64,000 nt of DNA from Thermosediminibacter oceani DSM 16646. Its GTDB lineage: Bacteria; Bacillota; Thermosediminibacteria; Thermosediminibacterales; Thermosediminibacteraceae. Positions within the stretch are counted from its first letter, which is position 1. Each line of letters starts with the position of its first letter. Location: contig NC_014377.1 of assembly GCF_000144645.1 (NCBI RefSeq), positions 186,001-250,000 on the forward strand, given 5' to 3'. Below the pieces are notes generated by a model. That model searched no databases and had not been told where the DNA came from. It worked only from the letters and a program-made list of their open reading frames with translations. Below, piece by piece: positions 40,644 to 49,208 of the stretch. A program made the translations under genes and the position numbers.

Positions 40644-42289
40644 TGAAAAGGATTCTTGGGGCGACCATCGGCAGCTGCGTGCACGTAGCGGGTGTTATGA
40701 ACTTTCTCTCACTGGCCGAACGGGAAGGATATGAGGTCGAGTTTTTGGGTGCGGCCGTTTCCATAGACGAATTGATCGCTGCGGTTAAGGAAAGAATGCC
40801 CGATTACGTGGGTGTAGGTTACCGGCTTACTCCGGAGCCGCTGAGGGAAGTGCTGAAGGAACTGAAGGAAAAAATTAAAGCCCATGGTCTTGACTCGGGG
40901 ATTAAGTGGATTTTCGGAGGCACTGAACCCACAGCGAAGGTTGCGGAAGAAAGTGGCATTTTTACGAAGATTTTCAACGGCCTGGAGGATATAGACGAGG
41001 TTATCGGATTCCTTAAAGGCTATAGGCGTTCCACCGAGGAGACTTACCCCGAAGACCTGATATCGCGCATCGAATCCAAGTACCCTTACCCCATCCTGAG
41101 ACACCACCTGGGCCTACCTTCTCTTGAGGCTACGATAGAGGCCATCGAAAAGGTCGCGGAGGCAAAGGTACTTGACGTGATTTCCATTGCACCGGATCAG
41201 AACGCCCAGGAGTACTTCTTCGAGCAGGACAAAATGGACCGGAGGCTCGATGGAGCCGGGGGTGTGCCGGTCCGTTCTAGGGAGGACTTCCTGGCCCTTT
41301 ACCGGGCTTCCCGCCGCGGAAATTACCCGCTGCTTCGCTGCTACAGCGGTACCAGCCATTTGATAGAGTTTGCGGAACTATTAAATGAGACAATTAAAAA
41401 TGCCTGGTGTGCCGTGCCGCTGTGCTGGTACAACGTGCTGGATAAGCGGGGGCCGAGGTTACTTAGGGATTCCATAAGGGAAAACCAGCAGGTGATGAAG
41501 TGGCACGGAGAAAGGGGAATTCCGGTGGAAGTTAACGAATCCCACCACTGGAGCCTCAGGGACGCCCACGATACCGTAGGCGTCGCGACCGCCTTCCTGG
41601 CGGCTTACAATGCCAAGAAGATGGGTGTAAAGCACTACATTGCCCAGTACATGTTTAACGTGCCGCCGTCCCTTTCTCCGCGGATGGACCTGGCAAAGAT
41701 GCTGGCCAAGATCGAGCTGATAGAATCGCTGCAGGATGAAAACTTTAGGGTTTACCGCCAGGCAAGGGCCGGCCTTGCCAGCTTCCCGGGTGACCTGGCC
41801 CAGGCGAAGGGGCAGCTGGCGTCGTCGGCGTATCTTGCTATGGCGATAAAGCCTCACATATACCACGTGGTTGGTTTCTGCGAGGCCCATCACGCAGCCA
41901 CCGCCGAAGACATAATCGAGAGCTGCAAGATAGTGCGAGGCGTTATACGCAACGCCTTCCTGGGCCTTCCGGATTTGGTAAACGACCCGGTGGTACAGGA
42001 GCGGAAAAAACAGCTCGTAGATGAGGCCATGATTACGCTGGAAGCCATAAAACGGCTTAACCCGGGGGCGGAAGATCCCTGGACCGACCCGGATACAATC
42101 GCAAGAGCAGTCGAATTGGGTATCCTGGATGCGCCGCATCTTAAGGGCAACCCGGCGGCCTGCGGAAAACTGGTTACCAGGCTCGTTGACGGAGCCCTTT
42201 ACGCCTACGACCCCGAGGAAAACCGGGTGCTTACCGAAACGGAAAGGATAGAGAAAATTTTTAAAAGGGCAGAGATAACCGTAAGCTGA
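40643..42289 (+). CDS. Cobalamin-binding mutase-like protein
   Basis: The 548-residue protein begins with a B12-binding Rossmann domain (about 1-135). ATIGSCVHVAGVMNFL holds the His and Gly of the DxHxxG cobalamin motif, with Cys in the Asp position; GVGYRLT and IFGGTEP follow. The rest (about 150-545) is a TIM-barrel-like region faintly like glutamate mutase E (GVATAFLAAYNAKKMGVKHY). The domain order, B12 at the N-terminus, is reversed compared with many mutases. ATG 40643 is used with GAGGAGGTGG upstream. It may carry out a carbon-skeleton rearrangement of an amino acid. The reaction is not established. Confidence 0.75.
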   Translation: MKRILGATIGSCVHVAGVMNFLSLAEREGYEVEFLGAAVSIDELIAAVKERMPDYVGVGYRLTPEPLREVLKELKEKIKAHGLDSGIKWIFGGTEPTAKVAEESGIFTKIFNGLEDIDEVIGFLKGYRRSTEETYPEDLISRIESKYPYPILRHHLGLPSLEATIEAIEKVAEAKVLDVISIAPDQNAQEYFFEQDKMDRRLDGAGGVPVRSREDFLALYRASRRGNYPLLRCYSGTSHLIEFAELLNETIKNAWCAVPLCWYNVLDKRGPRLLRDSIRENQQVMKWHGERGIPVEVNESHHWSLRDAHDTVGVATAFLAAYNAKKMGVKHYIAQYMFNVPPSLSPRMDLAKMLAKIELIESLQDENFRVYRQARAGLASFPGDLAQAKGQLASSAYLAMAIKPHIYHVVGFCEAHHAATAEDIIESCKIVRGVIRNAFLGLPDLVNDPVVQERKKQLVDEAMITLEAIKRLNPGAEDPWTDPDTIARAVELGILDAPHLKGNPAACGKLVTRLVDGALYAYDPEENRVLTETERIEKIFKRAEITVS

Positions 42290-42290
42290 A

Positions 42291-42330
42291 TTAAAAAGCC
42301 GACCTTTGAGGGGGTCGGCTTTTTAATTTT
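42291..42330. terminator. Bidirectional terminator after the B12 operon
   Basis: TTAAAAAGCCGACC (42291-42304) pairs with GGTCGGCTTTTTAA (42313-42326), followed by TTTT. It also serves the minus-strand gene ending at 42332. Confidence 0.92.
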
Positions 42331-42331
42331 A

Positions 42332-42571
42332 TTATTCCTGGGAGTTTGAAATGGTGACCACCATAGACAGCTCTTTTGACCTGGCGGATGCTGCATCGTA
42401 GAGGGTGCGTATGCACTCCCATACCTTCTCGGGCGGGCCGGATATATATGTGCTTATGGTTCCCACCTGGCAGGTGACGCCCTTGTCTTTAATGGACGCG
42501 AGGGCCTGATTTATGACCTGATCGGAATTCTGTGTCTCCATGGGGTAAATGGATACCTCGCAGCTGATCAA
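42332..42571 (-). CDS. YkoF/MTH1187-type thiamine-binding family protein
   Basis: The 79-residue protein is a ferredoxin-like alpha/beta domain of the YkoF-related/thiamine-binding family (PF01910-like): CEVSIYPMET at the start, the GVTCQVGTISTYISGPPEKVWECI middle in pieces, and a C-terminal MVVTIS strand. Members bind thiamine or hydroxymethylpyrimidine, or have unknown small-ligand roles. The start ATG has GGGAGGTGAT. It is 18 bases downstream of the sspH-like gene; both are on the minus strand, possibly one transcript. Confidence 0.75.
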   Translation of the reverse strand: MISCEVSIYPMETQNSDQVINQALASIKDKGVTCQVGTISTYISGPPEKVWECIRTLYDAASARSKELSMVVTISNSQE

Positions 42572-42589
42572 GCTATCACCTCCCGTAAA

Positions 42590-42778
42590 TTAATAAAAAC
42601 TTCCGCCTTCCACCAGCTCGTTTACCGGAACTTTGGTGTGGATTTTCTCACCGAGAATTTCCACATCGGCGGTGTTGTCGTCAGGATTAAGCCCTTTTAT
42701 CCAGACCAGTTTTCCCTGATAAAAAACCTCGTAAGTATCGGATGAATTCAGGATTTCCTGCGCCCGTTGAAAATCCAT
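42590..42778 (-). CDS. sspH: Small acid-soluble spore protein, H type
   Basis: A 62-residue protein with the H-type SASP signature DFQRAQEILNSSDTYEV then YQGKLVWIKGLNPDDNTADV and VPVNELVE at the end. H-type SASP are packed into the spore core. ATG 42778 with AAAGGAG ten bases upstream is the start; a longer frame to 42820 has no site. This is the best single sign in the window that the organism forms endospores. A sigma-G type promoter is expected upstream but I cannot define it. Confidence 0.85.
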   Translation of the reverse strand: MDFQRAQEILNSSDTYEVFYQGKLVWIKGLNPDDNTADVEILGEKIHTKVPVNELVEGGSFY

Positions 42779-42915
42779 AGGAAAGCTCCTTTCTTCTTGT
42801 CCTAAAAATAGGATTTGCACCGGCTTCGATTTATATACAGAAGACGGTTTTGGTGATAAAATAAAAGTAAACTTTATCGGCGCAAGAAAAATAAACGAGG
42901 AGGATAATTGAAATT

Positions 42916-43695
42916 ATGTTGATCGACGTAAGCCCGTATGCTTTTAAAATAGGACCTATTGCGGTTCACTGGTACGGAATATTCATGGCCATTTCGTTCC
43001 TGGTAGGTTCATATTACCTTTACACCATGGGCAGGAAGTTGCGCCTCGACGAGGATTTCCTGCTGAACCTGGCAATGATCGTCATAATATCGGGAGTCAT
43101 AGGAGCTCGCCTGATGTTCGTGCTCACCAATTATCCCGAATGGTTTTTAAAGGACCCGGTTCAGGTGCTTAAGATATGGGAAGGGGGGCTTTCCTGGCAC
43201 GGTGCGCTTCTCGGCGGGTTTCTCGCAGGATGGCCCTACTGCCGAAGGCACGGCGTCAATCCCAACATGATAGCCGACTGGACGGTGCTGGGGCTTTCCT
43301 TCGGGTATATAATAGTCAGGATAGGGAATATCTTCAACCAGGAAGTTCTGGGCCGCATGACCGAATTTTCCTTCGGCCGGTGGCCGGCCCAGCTCATCGG
43401 CTCGTTTATCGGCCTGATACTTTTAATAAGATTTTTGTACCTGCAGACCAAAAAGCTGCCGCCGGGATACCAGTTCTGGTCTTTTATTTGGTACCACCAG
43501 ATACTCAGAGCCCTTATTGAGGAGACGGTGAGGGATAATCCGCTTTTCCTAATTCATTACGTGAACGACCATTGGGGTATAGGTTTTTTAACGCTGACAC
43601 AGCTCATTACCCCCTTCGTAGTGGCTTTCGCCTATTACATGTATAAATCCACCGGCGGTTACGGCTACGGCGGATACAGGAGGAATTGGTATTAA
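42916..43695 (+). CDS. lgt: Prolipoprotein diacylglyceryl transferase Lgt
   Basis: The 259-residue membrane enzyme adds diacylglycerol to the lipobox Cys of prolipoproteins such as TupA and the OpuCC-like protein. It has about seven membrane helices, the GAR in VIGARLMFVLT, the HGALLGG His segment (GGLSWHGALLGGFLAG in part), and the Lgt signature VRIGNIFNQEVLG around residue 135. The start has GAGGAGG. It is followed by a terminator and stands alone. Confidence 0.95.
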   Translation: MLIDVSPYAFKIGPIAVHWYGIFMAISFLVGSYYLYTMGRKLRLDEDFLLNLAMIVIISGVIGARLMFVLTNYPEWFLKDPVQVLKIWEGGLSWHGALLGGFLAGWPYCRRHGVNPNMIADWTVLGLSFGYIIVRIGNIFNQEVLGRMTEFSFGRWPAQLIGSFIGLILLIRFLYLQTKKLPPGYQFWSFIWYHQILRALIEETVRDNPLFLIHYVNDHWGIGFLTLTQLITPFVVAFAYYMYKSTGGYGYGGYRRNWY

Positions 43696-43705
43696 GGGCG
43701 AATTT

Positions 43706-43740
43706 CAAAACCACCTTGGCTCACCAAGGTGGTTTTGTAT
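43706..43740 (+). terminator. Terminator of lgt
   Basis: CAAAACCACCTTGG (43706-43719) pairs perfectly with CCAAGGTGGTTTTG (43724-43737), loop CTCA. Confidence 0.85.
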
Positions 43741-43816
43741 ATCTGTCTTGATAAGCAGGAGTATTCAATGCGGTGAAGAATATAAATTTATCAAAAACCT
43801 TTTTAGGAGGGCAGAT

Positions 43817-45031
43817 ATGACTTTAATTAAGCCTGACGACGCTTGGTCTCTATGGGCGGTACTTATTGGATGGGCTGCTGTAAGTATCTTATTGGAACAA
43901 AAGTACGATTGGGCTGCGAAAATAAGCGGTGCGGTGATAGCACTTTTTGGGGCACTGATACTTGCAAACTTGAACATTATTCCCACTGAAAGTCCTGTCT
44001 ACGATGCTGTATGGAGCTATGTAGTCCCCGTAGCCATTCCGTTGCTTTTATTTAAGGCCAATATCAGGAAGATTTGGACTGAAAGCGGGAGAATGATATT
44101 AGCTTTCTGGCCGGCTGCTCTAGGCACGTGCGTTGGAGCTTTTGTGGCCACGGTGCTCTTAAAGAATGTAATACCGGAACTCGGCAAGATCGGCGGTATA
44201 ATGACGGCCAGCTATATCGGTGGCGGTGTAAACTTTGTGGCTATGACGGCCGTCTTCAAACCCCAGGAAAGCCTTTTAAACGCCACCATAGTCTCAGACA
44301 ACCTTGTAATGGCAGCTTTCTTTCTGCTTTACATGTATATCCCTACCCTAAAGTATTTCCAAAAAAATTTCAAAATTTTATACCCCGATGGTGGCATAGC
44401 TACCATCAATACCGAAGCTGAAACGAAGGCGGCCGCTTACTGGGGGAGAAAGGAAATATCCCTGAAAGATATTGCCACCGCCATGGCTGTCGGCGTTGCC
44501 GTGGCAGCGATAAGCAAGAAACTTTCCATCCTGTTAGGTGCAGTTATGCCCGGCGGCAACTTTCTTTTTGACATGCTCAAAATTATGGTAAGCAACCAAT
44601 ATTTTTTGATAACTACCATCACCGTGACTCTGGTAACCATATTCTCCGACTTTTTCGAGAATATTAACGGAGCTCAGGAACTCGGCACATTCCTGATATA
44701 CATTTTCTTTGTGGTAATAGGCGTTCCGGCATCGATTAAAGAGATCATACTGAAAAGCCCCGCTTTATTGCTGTTTTGCGTGATAATGGCGTTTTTCAAC
44801 CTCATATTTTCCCTTTACGGAAACAAATTTCTCAACATTTCTTTGGAGGAATCCCTCCTGGCTTCCAACGCCACTATTGGAGGTCCTACGACGGCGGCGG
44901 CCATGGCCATTTCCAGAGGTTGGTCCAATCACATCATTCCCGCCCTTTTGTGCGGCATATGGGGATATGTGACCGGCAACTATTTCGGCCTATTCATGGG
45001 CAACTGGCTGATTAGGATTCTTGGACAGTGA
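43817..45031 (+). CDS. DUF819 (YjcL-type) membrane protein
   Basis: A membrane protein of 404 residues with about 11 hydrophobic helices. It has the DUF819 pattern: VVPVAIPLLLFKANIRKIW, TASYIGGGVNFVAM and the C-terminal SNATIGGPTTAAAMA with a repeated helix-break Gly-Gly-Pro, which is reminiscent of secondary transporters. The substrate is not known. ATG 43817 is used with TAGGAGGGC upstream; the open frame 69 bases earlier has no ribosome site. It is a single gene with a terminator after it. Confidence 0.85.
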   Translation: MTLIKPDDAWSLWAVLIGWAAVSILLEQKYDWAAKISGAVIALFGALILANLNIIPTESPVYDAVWSYVVPVAIPLLLFKANIRKIWTESGRMILAFWPAALGTCVGAFVATVLLKNVIPELGKIGGIMTASYIGGGVNFVAMTAVFKPQESLLNATIVSDNLVMAAFFLLYMYIPTLKYFQKNFKILYPDGGIATINTEAETKAAAYWGRKEISLKDIATAMAVGVAVAAISKKLSILLGAVMPGGNFLFDMLKIMVSNQYFLITTITVTLVTIFSDFFENINGAQELGTFLIYIFFVVIGVPASIKEIILKSPALLLFCVIMAFFNLIFSLYGNKFLNISLEESLLASNATIGGPTTAAAMAISRGWSNHIIPALLCGIWGYVTGNYFGLFMGNWLIRILGQ

Positions 45032-45045
45032 TGCTAAACGTAAAA

Positions 45046-45092
45046 AAAGCAGCCTCCGGTCGTTGATACGAACGGGGCTGCTTTAATTTTAA
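45046..45092. terminator. Bidirectional terminator between the DUF819 and LUD genes
   Basis: AAAGCAGCC (45046-45054) pairs with GGCTGCTTT (45076-45084), and CCG with CGG further in, followed by AATTTT. Confidence 0.8.
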
Positions 45093-45739
45093 AATCCCAG
45101 GTCTTCGTTTATTACCAGCACGTGGATGTCGGTGAGCCTTGGCTTGCGCTCCAGGATGGTGGTGATGCGGCAGATGCGGTCCGGGGAATCGCAGTCCGCA
45201 CAAAAGCCGGTCTTGGCACACGGGGTCTGGTAGTTTAAACGTTTTGCATTGGGCGGGGCAGCATACATCTTGATGCGCTTCAATGCTTCTTCCGTATCGC
45301 TGACCAGTTTGTTGCGGCCGGCAACGACGATAACCTTTTTGGGGCCGAAAAACATAGAAGCGGCACGGTTGCCGGTGCCATCGATGTTGACGAGACATCC
45401 CGTCATGGTCAGAGCATTGGTACTGGTCAAAAAGAGGTCACAGGTAAGCTGCCTACGCATCACAGACAGTCTTTCTTCGGGGGAAAGGCCGGGTGCTCCG
45501 TGAATGAGCAATTCTTTTCCCATTTCCCTTAAGGTATCGGCTATTTTTAAGTCAGCTATCGACATGGAACCGCCGAAACCTATAGTGGAGGCTTCTTTCG
45601 CTTCTCTGATGATATAATCCACGGCTTCCTGTCCTGTCTTGCAGTAGACGGCGGTAAACCCCCTCTTTTTCAGGGATTCCACTGCTTTTTGGCACTTTTG
45701 TTCATAAGACCAGCTCACAAGTTCCTGTGTAAAACCCAT
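45089..45739 (-). CDS. LUD-domain protein (lactate utilisation LutC-like)
   Basis: The 216-residue protein belongs to the LUD/DUF162 family: QEAVDYIIREAKEASTIGFGGSMS, DLFLTSTNALTMTG and VVAGRNKLVSDTEEAL, cited in parts. A C-terminal Cys cluster (CAKTGFCADCDSPDRIC) could hold a Fe-S centre or zinc. LutC-like proteins take part in lactate oxidation, but the LutA and LutB partners are not in the window. ATG 45739 has GGGGGG upstream; the longer frame to 45835 does not. It is a single gene. Confidence 0.82.
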   Translation of the reverse strand: MGFTQELVSWSYEQKCQKAVESLKKRGFTAVYCKTGQEAVDYIIREAKEASTIGFGGSMSIADLKIADTLREMGKELLIHGAPGLSPEERLSVMRRQLTCDLFLTSTNALTMTGCLVNIDGTGNRAASMFFGPKKVIVVAGRNKLVSDTEEALKRIKMYAAPPNAKRLNYQTPCAKTGFCADCDSPDRICRITTILERKPRLTDIHVLVINEDLGF

Positions 45740-45883
45740 ATTTTGACCCCCCAGCTTTATCTTTAAATTAAAAAGGAGCGGTAAAGGGCCGCGCCTTTTG
45801 AGCCCCCTGTTTAACCGAAAAATAAGTTTGGTCATTACCGGCCTATCGCCGGTCTCGATAGCTTTTTAGGTAAAATAAAATAA

Positions 45884-45961
45884 TGGTGCGCCTAGGAGGA
45901 TTCGAACCCCCGCAAAACCCGGCTCCGGAGGCCGGTGCTCTATCCCCTGAGCTATAGGCGC
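45884..45961 (-). tRNA. tRNA-Arg (anticodon CCG)
   Basis: On the minus strand GCGCCTA (acceptor) pairs with TAGGCGC, followed by discriminator A and an encoded CCA. The D-stem is GCTC/GAGC, the anticodon arm CCGGC-CTCCGGA-GCCGG gives anticodon CCG (codon CGG), and the T-arm is GGGGG-TTCGAAT-CCTCC. The variable loop reads GTTTTGC (seven bases), slightly long for this class. It reads CGG, a codon that is rare in most of the window's genes. Confidence 0.93.
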
Positions 45962-46143
45962 ACGCTGAAAATTTGTTTTGTTTTTTAGGTCACCTCCACG
46001 AAAGGTGACTTTGCACGTTTAATTATAACATACAGGGGCGCATAAAACAATAACTTATATTACATTTTTGTAACATTGTAGACTGCGGGTGACTTGTCTG
46101 GTATTATTTAAGGTAAAAAAGGTGTATCCTCGCGAGGTGGACT

Positions 46144-46716
46144 ATGGATCTTTTGACAAAATTCAAGGATGCCGAAAAACTCCTGGAGTTTGCCCTGGGC
46201 TGCGAGGGCGTCACTGAAGCAAAACTTATTGCCGTCCGCGATGTGGTGGTGGACGAGCGGGTGAGGTTCCAGTGCAGTCATTCGGGCTGCAGGGAATACG
46301 GAAAGAGGTTTATGTGCCCTCCTCATGTACCCGGGGTCGACGAATTTCGAAAGGTACTTTCGAATTACATAATGGCTTTGCTCATCCAGGTGCAGGGTTC
46401 TGCGAAAGGGGAAGGTGCCGACGAAGAAGCAACAAGGCTTGCTCTGCTTTTACACGATGCCGTGTACCGGACGGAAAAGCGAGCTTTTTCGTTAGGTTTT
46501 TCCTTTGCGGCGGGCCTGACGGGAGGGCCCTGCAGGCTGTGTGAGGAATGTCCCGTAACGAAAGATTCCGGTGCCTTCTGCGTGAAAAGAGATAGGGTAA
46601 GGCCACCAATGGAAGCCATGGGGATAGACGTTTTTAAGACCTGCAAAAACGCCGGCATGGAGATGGCCTTTACTCCGGGAAAGGTGATCTGGACGGGGAT
46701 GGTGCTGTTAGACTGA
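46144..46716 (+). CDS. DUF2284 metal-binding protein
   Basis: The 190-residue protein has the family Cys pattern: FQCSHSGCREYGKRFMCPPHVPG (in parts: C...C..YG....CPP) near residue 45, and a second cluster GPCRLCEECPVTKDSGAFC around 135-155. Together the Cys residues may hold [4Fe-4S] or zinc. The DUF2284 family is found in anaerobes and archaea; its function is not known. The start ATG has GAGGTGG. It is 24 bases from the GH18 gene, which may share its transcript. Confidence 0.8.
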   Translation: MDLLTKFKDAEKLLEFALGCEGVTEAKLIAVRDVVVDERVRFQCSHSGCREYGKRFMCPPHVPGVDEFRKVLSNYIMALLIQVQGSAKGEGADEEATRLALLLHDAVYRTEKRAFSLGFSFAAGLTGGPCRLCEECPVTKDSGAFCVKRDRVRPPMEAMGIDVFKTCKNAGMEMAFTPGKVIWTGMVLLD

Positions 46717-46740
46717 AAAAAAGGGGGTCTAAATAAAGAA

Positions 46741-48153
46741 ATGTTGAAACGCAGGTTTGCCGTATTCTTTTTGACAGTTACGATCATGTTAACGGTTATC
46801 ACACCCTTCACTGCAAGTGCGGCGGCTTTCGTCAGGGTTATGCTGAACGGCGACGAGTTGAAATTCGATGTTGCGCCCGTCTTGAAGAACAACCGCCTTC
46901 TGGTCCCTTTCAGGCTTTTAAGTGAAAATCTGGGCGCCGGCGTTCGGTGGGACGGCAGGACAAAAATGGTCACCGCTTACAAGAGCGAGACCCAGGTGGT
47001 CCTCAGGGTGGGGAGTTCGACCGCTTACGTAAACGGGAAACCCGTCAAGCTGGATGTGCCGGCTATGCTGATCCAGGGGCGCACCCTGGTACCGCTCCGG
47101 TTTTACAGCGAGGCTTTCGGTGCAGCGGTGGACTGGGATGGTAGGGAGAATACGGTGTTTATAAAGACGGCTGACAAGCTGAGCAAATACATAATGGGGT
47201 ATTATTATTCACAGTCCTACGACGACTTCATAAACAATGTGGACAAGCTGTCTTCCATAGCTACCAAATGGTACACCCTTAACAGCGATTGTAACCTGAC
47301 AAGCTATGACGGTTCCCGCTGGATAATGAAGCCGGAAGGGTACGACTCCGTACTCCGGACCGCCAGAGAAAGGGGAGTAAAGGTCCACGCTCTGGTGTTC
47401 GAAAGCGACCGGGCCCGGCTGCAGCAGGCTCTGGCCACGGCAGAAAAAAGGAACGCACTGGTCGGCCAGATCCTTGCGGAAGTGGACAAGGAAAATTACG
47501 ATGGGGTGAACATTGACTTCGAGTACCTCGGGCCTGAGGATAAAGAGAACTTCAATGCTTTCATTAAAGATCTTTACGCCGCCCTCAAATCCAGAAATAA
47601 AACCCTGAGCTTGTCGCTGCCGGCAAAAACCGAAAAGCAGGACTGGTGGCCGGGCTACGATTACGGGACCCTGGGCAAATACAGCGATTTCGTGGTGCTG
47701 ATGGCCTACGATAAAAGCCCGAGCACTCCGGGACCCCAGGCCGGGGTGGAATGGGTGGAAGAGATCGTGAACTACGCTCTTGCCAGGATCCCCGCCGAAA
47801 AGATAGTGCTGGGGATAGGTTACTACGGTTATGCCTGGTCGGGGAATGAAAAATACACCGTGCTGGAAGCCAGAAACGGTATGACTTACAGCAAAATTTG
47901 GTTCCTGGATGAGCTTGCTCAGAAGTACGGCCTGAAAATGACCATAGACAGCACTTCTCTGATGGATTACGGCAGCTTTACCGATGAAAAAGGCAACATC
48001 TATCAAATATGGATGGAAAGCCCAAAATCCGTAGATGCTAAGTCCAAGCTGGCTATTAAAAAAGGGCTTAAGGGTATAGCCGTATGGAGACTCGGGTATA
48101 CTACGCCTTCCTTCTGGCAGGCGGTGAACGATAATTTCATAGCAGCCAAATAA
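46741..48153 (+). CDS. Exported GH18-family protein with copper-amine-oxidase-like wall domains
   Basis: A 470-residue secreted protein: signal peptide (about 1-28, ending ASA), two stalk/copper-amine-oxidase N-terminal-like repeats (LKNNRLLVPFRLLSENLGAGVRWD and MLIQGRTLVPLRFYSEAFGAAVDWD, in pieces), then a GH18 barrel (about 155-468). The active-site strand is DGVNIDFEYL, with the catalytic Glu, as in spore cortex-lytic YaaH/SleL and CotE proteins. It may hydrolyse peptidoglycan N-acetylglucosamine bonds during germination or growth. Asn replaces the middle Asp of DxxDxDxE, as in YaaH. A terminator follows. Confidence 0.86.
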   Translation: MLKRRFAVFFLTVTIMLTVITPFTASAAAFVRVMLNGDELKFDVAPVLKNNRLLVPFRLLSENLGAGVRWDGRTKMVTAYKSETQVVLRVGSSTAYVNGKPVKLDVPAMLIQGRTLVPLRFYSEAFGAAVDWDGRENTVFIKTADKLSKYIMGYYYSQSYDDFINNVDKLSSIATKWYTLNSDCNLTSYDGSRWIMKPEGYDSVLRTARERGVKVHALVFESDRARLQQALATAEKRNALVGQILAEVDKENYDGVNIDFEYLGPEDKENFNAFIKDLYAALKSRNKTLSLSLPAKTEKQDWWPGYDYGTLGKYSDFVVLMAYDKSPSTPGPQAGVEWVEEIVNYALARIPAEKIVLGIGYYGYAWSGNEKYTVLEARNGMTYSKIWFLDELAQKYGLKMTIDSTSLMDYGSFTDEKGNIYQIWMESPKSVDAKSKLAIKKGLKGIAVWRLGYTTPSFWQAVNDNFIAAK

Positions 48154-48165
48154 TTTCCGGAATTG

Positions 48166-48200
48166 CCCCCTGTGAGTTATTGCTCACAGGGGGTTTTTAT
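48166..48200 (+). terminator. Terminator of the GH18 gene
   Basis: CCCCCTGTGAG (48166-48176) pairs perfectly with CTCACAGGGGG (48183-48193), followed by TTTTTAT. Confidence 0.9.
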
Positions 48201-48306
48201 AAATAACCAAACTTTGTAAACCGAAGAAAACTTATGTGTCTTTATAGTCCCGTATTATTATGGTAGTATAGAATTATGAGCATTATTACTTTCAGGAGTT
48301 GATAGT

Positions 48307-49131
48307 TTGAAAGTAATCGCTCTTGTGGGTAAAAGCGGCACCGGCAAAAGCCATAAGGCCCACATAGTAGCAAGACACTACGGTGCAGAGCTTATAATCG
48401 ACGACGGGCTTTTGATACACGGCAACCGGGTGGTGGCCGGTTTTTCGGCCAAGAGGGAAGAGACCATGATCGGCGCAATTCGGCGAGCTATCTTCCAGGA
48501 TCCAGACCATGCCGGGGAAGTGAAAAAGAAGCTGGCCGAGATCAACGCCGGTAAGGTCCTGATAATAGGCACTTCAGAAAAAATGATCCGAGCTATATGC
48601 AGGGCTCTGGAACTGCCCGCGCCGGAAGCGGTAGTGCGCATAGAGGATGTGTCCACCCCTGAGGAGATAGAGAAAGCGCGGCTGATAAGGAAATACGAGG
48701 GCAAACACGTGATCCCCGTGCCAACGCTGGAAATAAAAAAATATTTTTCTGGCTACCTGTTGGATCCACTTAAGATCTTCTACCGGCGCGGAAAACAGGA
48801 GATCGTAACGGAAAAATCGGTAGTAAGGCCCACTTACAGCTATCTGGGACGGTACACCATAGCCGACACGGTCGTCAGCCAGATAGCCCTTCATGCCGCC
48901 CTAAGCGTCAAAGGTGTAGGCCCCGGTGGAAGGGCCATAATCGAAAACTACGGGACGGGGGTGGCGATCGTGCTGGAGCTTTCGGTGGAGTACGGGGTGC
49001 CGCTCATTCCGCTGCTGGAAAAGGTACAATCGGAAGTGGCAAAGCAGGTGGAACACATGACGGCCCTGAACGTTTTAAGGGTCGATGTTACCGCGAGAAG
49101 GCTTTACTTCAAGAAGGAAAATTCGATTTGA
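48307..49131 (+). CDS. P-loop ATPase fused to an Asp23/Gls24-like domain
   Basis: A 274-residue two-part protein. The N-terminal half has a kinase-type Walker A, VGKSGTGKSHKAHIV (residues about 7-21), an IIDDGLLIHG acidic strand that may be Walker B-like, and a basic region (IGAIRRAIFQD). The C-terminal half (about 180-270) is Asp23-like: RPTYSYLGRYTIADTVVSQIALHAA and GVAIVLELSVEYGVPLIPLLEKVQSEVAKQVEHMT, cited in pieces. Asp23 proteins act near the cell envelope. The start is TTG 48307. It is alone; the next gene begins a separate operon. The pairing suggests an ATP-driven envelope or RNA-related task; no function is known. Confidence 0.78.
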   Translation: MKVIALVGKSGTGKSHKAHIVARHYGAELIIDDGLLIHGNRVVAGFSAKREETMIGAIRRAIFQDPDHAGEVKKKLAEINAGKVLIIGTSEKMIRAICRALELPAPEAVVRIEDVSTPEEIEKARLIRKYEGKHVIPVPTLEIKKYFSGYLLDPLKIFYRRGKQEIVTEKSVVRPTYSYLGRYTIADTVVSQIALHAALSVKGVGPGGRAIIENYGTGVAIVLELSVEYGVPLIPLLEKVQSEVAKQVEHMTALNVLRVDVTARRLYFKKENSI

Positions 49132-49208
49132 TGTAGAATATTTTAATTTGTCGAATATTGTATTACAATTCACATTGGTCAGTAATTACAAAGAAGGGGT
49201 GAAAAACG

